64,000 bases of DNA, from the NCBI RefSeq assembly GCF_018531495.1, contig NZ_JAHDTI010000015.1, forward strand, positions 186,001 through 250,000, given 5' to 3'. The position numbers were made by a program, and so were the translations under genes. Position 1 is the stretch's first letter; each line of letters opens with the position of its first letter. Below, in pieces: positions 26,023 to 33,801 of this stretch. Origin of the DNA: Nonomuraea sediminis (GTDB taxonomy: Bacteria > Actinomycetota > Actinomycetes > Streptosporangiales > Streptosporangiaceae). Under the pieces are notes generated by a model. The model had not been told where the DNA came from. It searched no databases and was given only the letters and a program-made list of their open reading frames with translations.

Positions 26023-26720
26023 GGTTCCACGGAGGGGTCGCTGCCGAGGGAGGCGTAAGGCCCACGCCCATTCTCGACTGGGAGCATCCGCGCGTACTGG
26101 AGCTCGCGGCCGAGGCTCGAGGCATGAGCGCCGACGGGGCCCGGACGCTGTTGATCACGGCGCATCAGCTGATCGCGGCGCGCGTACGCCCGGTGTATGC
26201 CATGAACGAGCGGCAGCCCGTCTCCAGGACCCTGCTCCTCGGGCGCGGATCGTGCAGCCAGCGGATGGCGCTGCTGGAAGCCGTGGCGCGCGCCTGCGGG
26301 ATCGCCACCCGGGTCAGAGGGCTGCTGATAGACGGTCGTTTCTGGCATCCCCGGTTCCCACGGCTGCGGCGGCTGATCCCCCGGAAGGTGGTGCTCGCCT
26401 GGCCGGAGTTCCTCCTCGACGGGCGGTGGACCCCCGTTTCCGAGCTCTACGGCAACCTGGACACGTTGCGTGAGGGAGGCAGGTTCACCAATACCGGCGG
26501 CGAGACGCTCTTCGACGCGGTCGCTCGCACCGCCGTGGACTGGGATGGCGCCACCTGCTCCTCGTGCGACCTGTCGCGCCACGTCCTGGCCGATCTCGGC
26601 TACTTCGACTCCCGGGACGCCCTGTTCAGGACGCACGGACAGACCTTGTGCCTGCCGTTGCGTGCCCCTGCGGAGCTCATCCTGAGGGGCTCAGGACAAC
26701 AGGTAGGCGCGGAAGGCTAG
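26019..26720 (+). CDS. Transglutaminase-like domain protein
   Basis: 233 residues. LLGRGSCSQRMALLEAVARACG carries the nucleophile-position Cys79 of the transglutaminase/protease fold (LGRGSCSQR); VRGLLIDGRFWHPRF and LAWPEFLLDGRWTPVSEL give the following strands. The His normally found in the HAW motif is Leu in LAWPEF, so the triad may be incomplete or use His110. Two extra Cys (ATCSSCDL) near residue 190 could be structural. Coupled by ATGA to the SUKH-like fragment. Confidence 0.65.
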   Translation: MRFHGGVAAEGGVRPTPILDWEHPRVLELAAEARGMSADGARTLLITAHQLIAARVRPVYAMNERQPVSRTLLLGRGSCSQRMALLEAVARACGIATRVRGLLIDGRFWHPRFPRLRRLIPRKVVLAWPEFLLDGRWTPVSELYGNLDTLREGGRFTNTGGETLFDAVARTAVDWDGATCSSCDLSRHVLADLGYFDSRDALFRTHGQTLCLPLRAPAELILRGSGQQVGAEG

Positions 26721-26790
26721 TTGGGGAACTGTCAAGTCTGGCCCGGCTAATGCGGCGGCTGGTGTGCGGAAAATCGGTGGACGCCGTCGT

Positions 26791-26796
26791 TACGGT
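26791..26796 (+). promoter_or_regulatory. -10 hexamer of leaderless PhyH-like gene
   Basis: TACGGT followed by six bases and the ATG at 26803. Confidence 0.45.
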
Positions 26797-26802
26797 GGCC
26801 GC

Positions 26803-27525
26803 ATGAGCATTGTGGATGTTGACCGGTTTGTTGCCGACGGGTTCGTCAAGGTGGAGGCGGTCGTGCCTCGCGAGGTGGGCGACGCGGCCAGGGCGTTGGT
26901 GTGGCAGCAGATGGGGCTGTCGCCTGATGATCGTTCCGGCTGGCTGCAGCCTGTGGTGTGGGCCGCGGACCTGACCGGTGTGGGGCCCTTCGGGGAGATC
27001 ATGCGCAGCCCGCGGCTGAATCAGGCACTGGATGAGGTGGCCGGGCCTGGCGGGTGGGTGCCGCGCGGGTCCCTGGGCAACATGCCGATCCGCTTCCCGG
27101 GCGTGGAGCCGGCCGACGATCGTGGCTGGCATATTGACGCCTCGGTGGCCAAGCCCGACGGTTCATGGGCCGTGTCGGGGCGGCCGGAGTCGCTGCTGCT
27201 GCTCGTGTTGCTGTCGGAGGTGGGTGACGACGACGCGCCGACCCGCATCAGGGTGGGCTCGCAGCGCGACGCGGAACGGCTGCTGGGCGAGCAGGTCGTC
27301 GACCCGTTCGAGGCGGGTCCGTTGCTGGACACCGCCTCCAAGGACCGGCCGGTGACGTACGCGACCGGCCTGCCCGGCGACGTGTACATCGTGCATCCGC
27401 TGACCGTCCACGCGGCCGACGAGCATCGAGGCACGCGCCCGCGCTTCATGTCCCAGGCGCCGGTGTTCCTGACCGCGCCGGTCGCGCCGGGCGAAGGCAA
27501 CGCCCTGGCGCGAGCCGTACTGTAG
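26803..27525 (+). CDS. Phytanoyl-CoA dioxygenase (PhyH)-family protein
   Basis: 240 residues. Fe(II)/2-oxoglutarate oxygenase fold: GWHIDASVAKPDG holds the HxD iron ligands, and YIVHPLTVHAADEHRGTRPRFM holds the distal His and the Arg that binds 2-oxoglutarate (HPLTVHAA, GTRPRF). Substrate unknown; family members hydroxylate small lipophilic molecules. The gene stands alone between the transglutaminase-like gene and a convergent HD-GYP gene. Confidence 0.83.
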   Translation: MSIVDVDRFVADGFVKVEAVVPREVGDAARALVWQQMGLSPDDRSGWLQPVVWAADLTGVGPFGEIMRSPRLNQALDEVAGPGGWVPRGSLGNMPIRFPGVEPADDRGWHIDASVAKPDGSWAVSGRPESLLLLVLLSEVGDDDAPTRIRVGSQRDAERLLGEQVVDPFEAGPLLDTASKDRPVTYATGLPGDVYIVHPLTVHAADEHRGTRPRFMSQAPVFLTAPVAPGEGNALARAVL

Positions 27526-27574
27526 CGGCCTGCTCTGCGGGCCCATCTTGTGGAGGTCCAAGCCCCGGTATCCG

Positions 27575-28813
27575 TCAAGGCCTGCCGTACCGCATCTGGA
27601 ATCCGGCCAGGAACGCCGCCACCATGCGCGGGTCGAAGTGGGTGCCGGCTCCGGCTTGGAGCTCCGCGATCGCTTTCTCCTGCGGCCACGCGCGCTTGTA
27701 CGGCCGGGCGGAGGTCACGGCGTCGAAGAAGTCGGCCACGGCGATGATGCGGGCGAACTCGGGGATCTCGTCGCCCGCCAGCCCTGACGGATAGCCGGTC
27801 CCGTCGAGGCGTTCGTGGTGGTGCATGACGCCGTCGACGGCCTCGCGCAGGAACGGGATGTCCTGGATGAGCTGGCGACCGTACAGGGGGTGAAGCTCCA
27901 GTACGGCCCGCTCCTCGTCGGTCGGTTTGCCGGGCTTCTGGAGGATGGCGGTGGGCACGGCGGTTTTGCCCACGTCGTGCACGATGCCCGCGTAGCGGAG
28001 GGCTTGGAGGCGGCTGGGCGACAGCCCCAGCTGCTCGGCGATCATCGCCACTCCTTCGCTGACGCGGAGGCAGTGGCCCCGGGTGTCGGGGTCCTTGGTC
28101 TCGACCGCCTGGCAGAGGGCGGCGATGGCCGCCTCGGACGCCTTGACCTCGGCGTGCGCCCACTCCATCGCCCATCGGGCGGTGACCACGGGGGCCAGGA
28201 CGAGGAGCGCGGTGTACGGCCCGACACTGGGCCACAGACCGACGAGCAGCAGGCCGAAGCTGCCGTTGCCGAGGGTGGGGAGGAGCAGGTGCGACGCCTC
28301 TCGCCTGAGCTGCCGCCCGGTGGCCTGGCGGCTCAGCAGCAGGACGGCGGCGACCAGCATCAGGTTGGCCATCACGAAGGTCAGCAGGGCCGCGCAGAAA
28401 GCCAGGTACGTGCGTGAGCTCATGGTCCCGCTCCAGGCTGGATCGAGGACGCTGAACACCAGCCCGGCCGCGAAGCTGGACAGGGCGAACTGGGCACCGT
28501 TGAACATCCGCTTGACGACCGGCAGGTCCTGCTGCGGGGACACCATGGCGGTGAGCCCGATGAGAGCCGCCGGACCGGCGCCGAGCAGCACCGCCGAGGC
28601 CGTGCAAACGGCGTAGCTCATCGAGGCCCTCGCGTTGCGGACGGTCAGCCGTACGGGGTTGACCTCGCAGTAGTGGAACAGCAGCGCCAGGATCGTGAAA
28701 TATCCCCAGTTCGGCGTGGTGGCGCTGGAGAACATGGCCACTCCGACCACGGTCAGGGCGACGGCCACGACAGCGGCCAGGTACAACCGGGAGAGGACTG
28801 GCAGCTCAGCCAT
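27575..28813 (-). CDS. Membrane-bound HD-GYP phosphodiesterase
   Basis: 412 residues. An N-terminal membrane region of about six TM helices (MASE-like, about 10-230) is followed by an HD-GYP domain: HD at 279-280 in IVHDVGKT, HHERLDGTGYP at about 332-341. HD-GYP enzymes hydrolyse cyclic di-GMP (or related cyclic dinucleotides), so this is a candidate membrane sensor that lowers the messenger. The start has AGGAG five bases upstream of the ATG. Confidence 0.87.
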   Translation of the reverse strand: MAELPVLSRLYLAAVVAVALTVVGVAMFSSATTPNWGYFTILALLFHYCEVNPVRLTVRNARASMSYAVCTASAVLLGAGPAALIGLTAMVSPQQDLPVVKRMFNGAQFALSSFAAGLVFSVLDPAWSGTMSSRTYLAFCAALLTFVMANLMLVAAVLLLSRQATGRQLRREASHLLLPTLGNGSFGLLLVGLWPSVGPYTALLVLAPVVTARWAMEWAHAEVKASEAAIAALCQAVETKDPDTRGHCLRVSEGVAMIAEQLGLSPSRLQALRYAGIVHDVGKTAVPTAILQKPGKPTDEERAVLELHPLYGRQLIQDIPFLREAVDGVMHHHERLDGTGYPSGLAGDEIPEFARIIAVADFFDAVTSARPYKRAWPQEKAIAELQAGAGTHFDPRMVAAFLAGFQMRYGRP

Positions 28814-28946
28814 GCGGGCTCCTGACGTTACTCGTTAGTCATCACCTCATCACCCGGCGTCGCATGATCGGGCGGGATCGCCCAGACTCGGCTGGGCCAG
28901 GTACAAGACGGTCATCCATGGTCTAACCCTGACCAATCAACCTCTG

Positions 28947-28952
28947 TACGAT
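28947..28952 (+). promoter_or_regulatory. -10 hexamer of leaderless TMEM175 gene
   Basis: TACGAT followed by seven bases and GTG at 28960. This favours GTG 28960 over the ATG at 28951, which overlaps the hexamer. Confidence 0.45.
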
Positions 28953-28959
28953 GCCCGGC

Positions 28960-29580
28960 GTGAGCGATGACTCCTCAGTGATGACCACCGGGCGCCTGGA
29001 GGCGTTCAGCGACGGCGTGTTCGCCATCGCGATCACCCTGCTGGTGCTCGAGATCCGGCTGCCCGAAGGCTGGGAGGAGGACCTCGGAGGCACGCTCATC
29101 CGCCTGTGGCCGTCCTACCTCGCCTACGTGGTGACGTTCCTGCTGGTGGGCATGGTCTGGATGAACCACCACCGGATGTTCCACTTCATCCGCAGGACCG
29201 ACGGCATGCTGCTTGCCCTCAACGTGCTCCTCCTGATGGATGTTGCCTTCCTGCCGTTCCCCACGCACGTACTCGCCGAGGCCCTGCACGCCGACCACGG
29301 CACCCAGATGGCGGCCGTCTTCTACGGAATCGTGCTGGTGATCGGCGGCATCTTCTACAACGCCGTCTGGTGGTACGCCTCCTCAGGCCACCGCCACCTC
29401 GGCGGCCACATCACCCCGGAGGAGGCTCGCTCATTGCGGATCCGCTGGGGCATGGGCCCGGTGCTCTACCTCATCGCAACCGTCATCGGCGCGATCAGCG
29501 CGATAGGCGCGCTCGTGTTCTACATGCTGCTACTCGTCTTCTACATGTTCGACATGCGCCCCAAACGCCAGCCCGCGTAG
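28960..29580 (+). CDS. TMEM175-family (DUF1211) membrane protein
   Basis: About 206 residues. The first helix carries the family signature RLEAFSDGVFAIAITLLVLE (FSD motif); MVWMNHHRMFH and four further TM helices follow. Bacterial TMEM175 proteins are potassium-permeable channels. It stands alone. Confidence 0.85.
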   Translation: MSDDSSVMTTGRLEAFSDGVFAIAITLLVLEIRLPEGWEEDLGGTLIRLWPSYLAYVVTFLLVGMVWMNHHRMFHFIRRTDGMLLALNVLLLMDVAFLPFPTHVLAEALHADHGTQMAAVFYGIVLVIGGIFYNAVWWYASSGHRHLGGHITPEEARSLRIRWGMGPVLYLIATVIGAISAIGALVFYMLLLVFYMFDMRPKRQPA

Positions 29581-29676
29581 CACCACCGGCTTGGTACGAA
29601 TGATCACGTGATCGATTACTACCGTGCTTTCTTCGACCGGCATCAGTGGCTGGAGAACGGACTGTCCTGGACGGCC

Positions 29677-30291
29677 TCAGCGGACCCGATGTGCTCCGGC
29701 CTTCGCGGCCGCGATGGCCGCAGCGGCGGTTTGTTCGACGAGAGCGTCGTCGACGGGTTCGTGGGTGACGAGCATCCGGTAGTAGAAGGGTGCCCCCACG
29801 GCCCGGATCACCTCGACGGGGTCGGTGTCGGCGGGTAGCTCGCCGCGTTTGATGGCGTGCCGTACGGCTTCGGCGGCCTGGTCGTTGCGGGCCCGGAAGA
29901 AGTCGTGGAGGACCTCTGCCGCGCGCGGGCTGTTGACCCCTGCGGCGATCAGCCCGAGCATCATCGGGCGCCAGACGGGGTTGGCGTAGAAGCGGGAAAT
30001 GCCCATCGCCAGTTGGCGTAGGTCCAGGTCGATCGACCCGGTGTCGTACAGCGGGACCTCGGTCATCGTCAGCTCGGCGAGCAGTTCGGCGAGCAGTCCC
30101 GCCGGGTCGCGCCAGCGCCGGTACACGGTGCTCTTGGCGACGCCGGCGATCTCGGCGACGCGCTCCATGGTCAGCGCCGGGTATCCGTGGGCCTCCAACT
30201 CGGCGCGGGTGGCGGCCAGGACGGCGGCGCGGACGCGTTCGGTCCGCCCCCGTGGACGCACCGTGCCGGGCGCCGGGCGGTCGTCGGACAC
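29677..30291 (-). CDS. TetR/AcrR-family regulator
   Basis: 204 residues. The N-terminal HTH (AALTMERVAEIAGVAKSTVYRRW region; recognition helix VAKSTVYRRW) is followed by a helical ligand domain. GTG start at 30291 with AGAGGAG seven bases upstream. Divergent from the membrane protein at 30720; the 430-bp region between them carries three related 9-mers likely to be its operators. Confidence 0.85.
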   Translation of the reverse strand: MSDDRPAPGTVRPRGRTERVRAAVLAATRAELEAHGYPALTMERVAEIAGVAKSTVYRRWRDPAGLLAELLAELTMTEVPLYDTGSIDLDLRQLAMGISRFYANPVWRPMMLGLIAAGVNSPRAAEVLHDFFRARNDQAAEAVRHAIKRGELPADTDPVEVIRAVGAPFYYRMLVTHEPVDDALVEQTAAAAIAAAKAGAHRVR

Positions 30292-30340
30292 GGAACGACT
30301 CCTCTCTCACGTGGTGGACGGGACCTCCAGACGGCCAGTC

Positions 30341-30442
30341 TAACGCAACGATTGTCTCCTTTACCTGCCCGGATGGCCTGCTAAGAAAACCAGAGTTGCG
30401 TTAGCGATGTTCCAGGGTTACCTTGTAGGCGGTTAACGCGAC
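30341..30442. promoter_or_regulatory. Three TAACGC(A/G)AC boxes, candidate TetR operator cluster
   Basis: TAACGCAAC at 30341-30349, its exact complement GTTGCGTTA at 30395-30403, and TAACGCGAC at 30434-30442. The first two form an inverted pair 54 bp apart. All lie between the divergent tetR and the membrane protein gene. The rest of 30292-30719 shows no gene. Confidence 0.55.
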
Positions 30443-30719
30443 ACCAGTTTCGTTTGCATCTGGCTTCTGCGAGCGTCGAAGACCGCCCTCACGGGGCGCC
30501 GCCGGCGCTGGTGCTCATCCCTGCTCGGTTCCCCACAGGAGGAACTGTGTCCGATGCACGCGGCGACGGGCGTGGAGCTCACGCACGTCACCGAGATCGA
30601 ACATCGCCGGCGGCCCGGCTCGCCGTAACGCGACCGTCGTCGTCCGGAACGGCGGGATCCTCGCCGTGGACCGTCCCGGCGATTCGAATGTCCACAAAGG
30701 AAACGATCAAAGGAACACC

Positions 30720-31412
30720 GTGACCGAACCCATGATCCGCAAGTACACCGGCCTGTTCGGCATCCTCGCCAGCGCCTTCATCGTGGTGCAGGTGCCGCTG
30801 TACTTCATCTATGAGACCCCGCCGGACTGGGACATCCTGACCCGCAGTCTCATCGGCATCACCGGCTGCACCCTCTACATCGTCTACTTCATCGGACTTC
30901 GTCAGCTCATCCGCCACGTCAACCCGGCCTACGACTGGATCGCCGCCATCGTCCAGACGGCGGGTGTGCTCTGGGTGGCCATGGTGTTCGTCCCTCAGTC
31001 CATGGAGGTGGGCGCGGCGATCTCAGTGAGCCACGACATCGACACGACAGCGGAGGGGCCTTTCGCCGCGGCGCAGTATCTCATGCAGGGCGCCGTCTCC
31101 CGGCTCCTCATGGGCCTGTTCCTGATAGCCCTGGGAATCGCCGTATCGAGGCTCGGGCTGCTCCCCCGCTGGGTGGGCCGCTCCGCGTACGTCCTGGCCG
31201 CGATCAACCTCGCCTTCCTGCCGGCCGTGTTCTTCGGCGACAACCCCGCCGACTTCTACAGCGCACAGGGCTGGGGGACCACCGCCAGCATGGGCGCCCT
31301 CTGGAGCCTGTGGACCCTCGCGGTGAGCATCAGCACACTGCGCAGCGCCCGCCGCGCCGGGACCGCGACCGCGAGTGCCGTCGCGACTCCGGCTGCCGCC
31401 GTGGCCAGATAG
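30720..31412 (+). CDS. DUF4386-like integral membrane protein
   Basis: 230 residues, six TM helices (about 8-28, 45-65, 80-100, 138-160, 170-190, 200-220). The GTG at 30720 has AAAGGA five bases upstream, which decides the start over the internal ATG at 30732. Probably controlled by the divergent TetR regulator. Function unknown; this type is often annotated DUF4386. Confidence 0.7.
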   Translation: MTEPMIRKYTGLFGILASAFIVVQVPLYFIYETPPDWDILTRSLIGITGCTLYIVYFIGLRQLIRHVNPAYDWIAAIVQTAGVLWVAMVFVPQSMEVGAAISVSHDIDTTAEGPFAAAQYLMQGAVSRLLMGLFLIALGIAVSRLGLLPRWVGRSAYVLAAINLAFLPAVFFGDNPADFYSAQGWGTTASMGALWSLWTLAVSISTLRSARRAGTATASAVATPAAAVAR

Positions 31413-31516
31413 GCACCACAAGGTCGAGGAAGGCAGGGACACAGCAGCCTGTCCTCCTCGACGGATGGCGGTTGAGCTGTGCCACCTGATGGCCCGTGGC
31501 GCGTTCACAACCAAAG

Positions 31517-31560
31517 AACCGCCCCTGACCTGCCGAAACATCGACAGGGCAGGGGCGGTT
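31517..31560. terminator. Bidirectional-type intrinsic terminator between convergent genes
   Basis: AACCGCCCCTG (31517-31527) pairs with CAGGGGCGGTT (31550-31560), extended by an inner CCTG/CAGG pair. TTTTGACC follows on the plus strand. It serves the gene ending at 31412 and possibly the M23 gene ending at 31636. Confidence 0.75.
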
Positions 31561-31635
31561 TTGACCTTGCAGGAGGAGCGCCTTCATCACGCCGAAGGCC
31601 TCTTCATTGATCAAGTGCCGCTGGTGGTCGTATAC

Positions 31636-32628
31636 CTAGCCGCAGTGTTCGAGAGGGCTGTCGTAGGTGGCCGTCCCGGCCTTGCCACCCCACCTGACGC
31701 ACTTGCCCGCCGCACTCGCCCGGACCGGACCCGCGTAGTAGTCGAAGTTTCCGCTGTCGGTCACCCGTGACCTGCCCTGCACCTCCAGGTAGGCGCTCAC
31801 GGCAGAGGCCCTGCCCAGCGACGTCGTCTTGATCGTCGCCACGCAGTTGTTGCTGTTGCCCGAGTTGTACAGCAGGTAGACCGTCCCCGCCGAGCCCAGC
31901 GCCGCCGAGTCGATCACTTTGTAGCCGCTGCCGCACACCTTCTCCGCCGTGTACGGGTTGGTGCTGCCGCCGCCGCAACCGTTCTTCGAGGTCACTGTCT
32001 GGATCGGGTAGCCGAAGGTGACCCCGTTGAAGACGGCCTTGCGGATGTTGCCCGGGTAGCCGCTGCCCTGCCGTACCTCGTAGTGCAGGTGCGGCGAGAT
32101 GTTGTTGCCCGGCTTGCTGGTGTTGCCCACCGTACCGATCTTCTGGCCCTGGGCCACGTGGGCGCCCGCGGCGACGGCGCGCGAGTTCAGGTGCGCGTAG
32201 AACGACGTCCAGCCACCTCCGTGGTCAATCTTGACGAGGTTGCCGTAGCCGTTGGTCGAGCCCTGGTGGGCCGAGATCACCACGGTGCCGGCCGCGGCGG
32301 CGACGACGGTGTCCCCGAGGTCGGCGCCCGGCGTGCTGCCCCGGTTGAAGTCGATCTCCCACGACCGGTGGGCGCTGCTCGCGCTGGAGTTGCCATTCCA
32401 GGCCTGGCCGCAGGGGAAGGGCAACTGGAAGTTCGTGGAGGCGAGGGTCGACACCTGCGGCGCCTCCGCCTGGTTCGGAGGGTCGTTCTGGTCCGTCGGA
32501 GACGGCGGCGGATCGTCGTCCGCCGCCGCCTGCCACACCGCGGCGATCGGGCTCGCCGAGGCGGCCTGACCGGTAGCGAGGCCGGCGAGCAGGGCTAACC
32601 CCAACGCAAGCACCCCTATGGGTCTCAT
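31636..32628 (-). CDS. Secreted M23-family zinc metallopeptidase
   Basis: 330 residues. Signal peptide with an ASA cleavage site near residue 26. M23/LytM domain with zinc ligands His87 and Asp93 (HRSWEIDF) and His180/His182 (HLHYEV). The C-terminal domain (about 210-330) has three or four Cys and a repeated YLLYN...CVATIK...YYAGPV...CVRWGG pattern often attached to actinobacterial secreted proteins. Likely a cell-wall endopeptidase or a secreted lytic enzyme. ATG 32628 has AAAGGA six bases upstream; the longer frame upstream is not coding. Confidence 0.88.
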   Translation of the reverse strand: MRPIGVLALGLALLAGLATGQAASASPIAAVWQAAADDDPPPSPTDQNDPPNQAEAPQVSTLASTNFQLPFPCGQAWNGNSSASSAHRSWEIDFNRGSTPGADLGDTVVAAAAGTVVISAHQGSTNGYGNLVKIDHGGGWTSFYAHLNSRAVAAGAHVAQGQKIGTVGNTSKPGNNISPHLHYEVRQGSGYPGNIRKAVFNGVTFGYPIQTVTSKNGCGGGSTNPYTAEKVCGSGYKVIDSAALGSAGTVYLLYNSGNSNNCVATIKTTSLGRASAVSAYLEVQGRSRVTDSGNFDYYAGPVRASAAGKCVRWGGKAGTATYDSPLEHCG

Positions 32629-32894
32629 ACGGATCCTTTCTGCACGATGCGGGGGACGACGTCCCGGCCGCGCCGCGCACTGTCTGCTGGATCTCTGGTA
32701 GTGCTCTTGCTGGCGATCTAGCTTGCAGGTACGGCGTACAGAGAACATCCAAAATCGGCATAAAGACCTATCCGACCTGACGAATAGTTGCCCTGCACGT
32801 CCCCGGCAGACGACGGTCGGCCCCCGCAGCTCGTCTCCGGCAGAAGACCCGAGACGATCCCCCTGGAGCGCCGTTCCCCTCCAGGACGGGCAGC

Positions 32895-33548
32895 TCACTG
32901 ATGCCGGCGGCGGCGCGCCTGTTGCTCCGCGGCGTTGAGCGCGGGCGCGAGTGGTGCGAGCGAGGTGCGCAGCAGGTCCGGTAGCGAGCCGGACGGCACG
33001 ACGAGCCCGCTCGCCGTGAAGGACGCGGCAGTGGTGTGCAGCCACTGTTCGAGCGCGACGCGGACCGCGGCGGCCACGCTCGCCGCAAGCACACGGGCGG
33101 TGTGCGGGTCGGTATCTCCGAGGCGTCCGGCGATCGCGTCGGTGAGGGGATGTTCCATCGCGCTGGTGGTATCGACGAATGCCTCGCGCAGCGCGGGACG
33201 GGTGGTGATCAGCAGCAGCGCGTCGAGACCGGGTCCGCCCGAAGCGGTGTACTGATCCACGATCGCCTCGATGACCGCGTCGGCGAGGCCGACGTCGTCG
33301 GGCCGGTCGGCCACTGCCGCCGCGACCCGCGCTTCCCGTTCACTGGTGACGGCGGCGACGATCGCCTGTTCCCGGCTGGAGAAGTAGTTGTTGTAGGTCC
33401 GGGGTGAGACGCCGGCGGCCTCGGCGATGTCGTCGACGCGCACGTTGTCCGGTCCATGCTCAAGGGCCAGCCGCAGTGCCGCCGCGCTCAACGCCTCTCG
33501 GGTGGCCTGCTTCTTCTGATCACGCAACCCGGTTCGTCTCGTCGTCAC
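32895..33548 (-). CDS. TetR-family regulator of the adjacent hydroxylase
   Basis: 217 residues from GTG 33548 (VTTRRTGLRDQKKQATREAL). HTH: VDDIAEAAGVSPRTYNNYFSSRE, with recognition helix VSPRTYNNYF; helical C-terminal domain. Divergent from the FAD hydroxylase at 33802. A double palindrome begins 22 bp upstream of its start and is the obvious operator for both genes. Confidence 0.85.
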   Translation of the reverse strand: MTTRRTGLRDQKKQATREALSAAALRLALEHGPDNVRVDDIAEAAGVSPRTYNNYFSSREQAIVAAVTSEREARVAAAVADRPDDVGLADAVIEAIVDQYTASGGPGLDALLLITTRPALREAFVDTTSAMEHPLTDAIAGRLGDTDPHTARVLAASVAAAVRVALEQWLHTTAASFTASGLVVPSGSLPDLLRTSLAPLAPALNAAEQQARRRRHQ

Positions 33549-33570
33549 CGTGTCAGCATTCCAGCTTGAG

Positions 33571-33598
33571 TGCGTGCACGCAAACTTGCGTGCACGCA
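33571..33598. promoter_or_regulatory. Double-palindrome TetR operator
   Basis: Two copies of the perfect 12-bp palindrome TGCGTGCACGCA (33571-33582 and 33587-33598) are spaced 16 bp start to start. The whole is also a 13-bp inverted repeat around a central AC. It suits cooperative binding of two dimers. A TAGCCT hexamer lies just downstream on the hydroxylase side, so repression of both genes is likely. Confidence 0.8.
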
Positions 33599-33801
33599 TT
33601 TTTCTGCCTAGCCTGACGTCTCGTCCTGACAGGAAGGACCAGACGACCGGCCCGCGACCACTCCGACCTGACCAGCCTCACATCGTCGCCATGTCCGCAA
33701 AAACCCAAGACCGCCGAGCACCACAGGACCGAGATCCGCCGCGAGCCGGGCGCCAAGCACCTCATCCGTCCTGCCTTCTCCCATGCGAACGAAGGAGCAA
33801 C

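Noticed and set aside
29608..29838. Plus-strand 76-residue ORF starting VIDYYRAFFDRHQW
   Set aside because: The first 22 residues look protein-like, but most of the frame is antisense to the TetR gene; at most a fragment.
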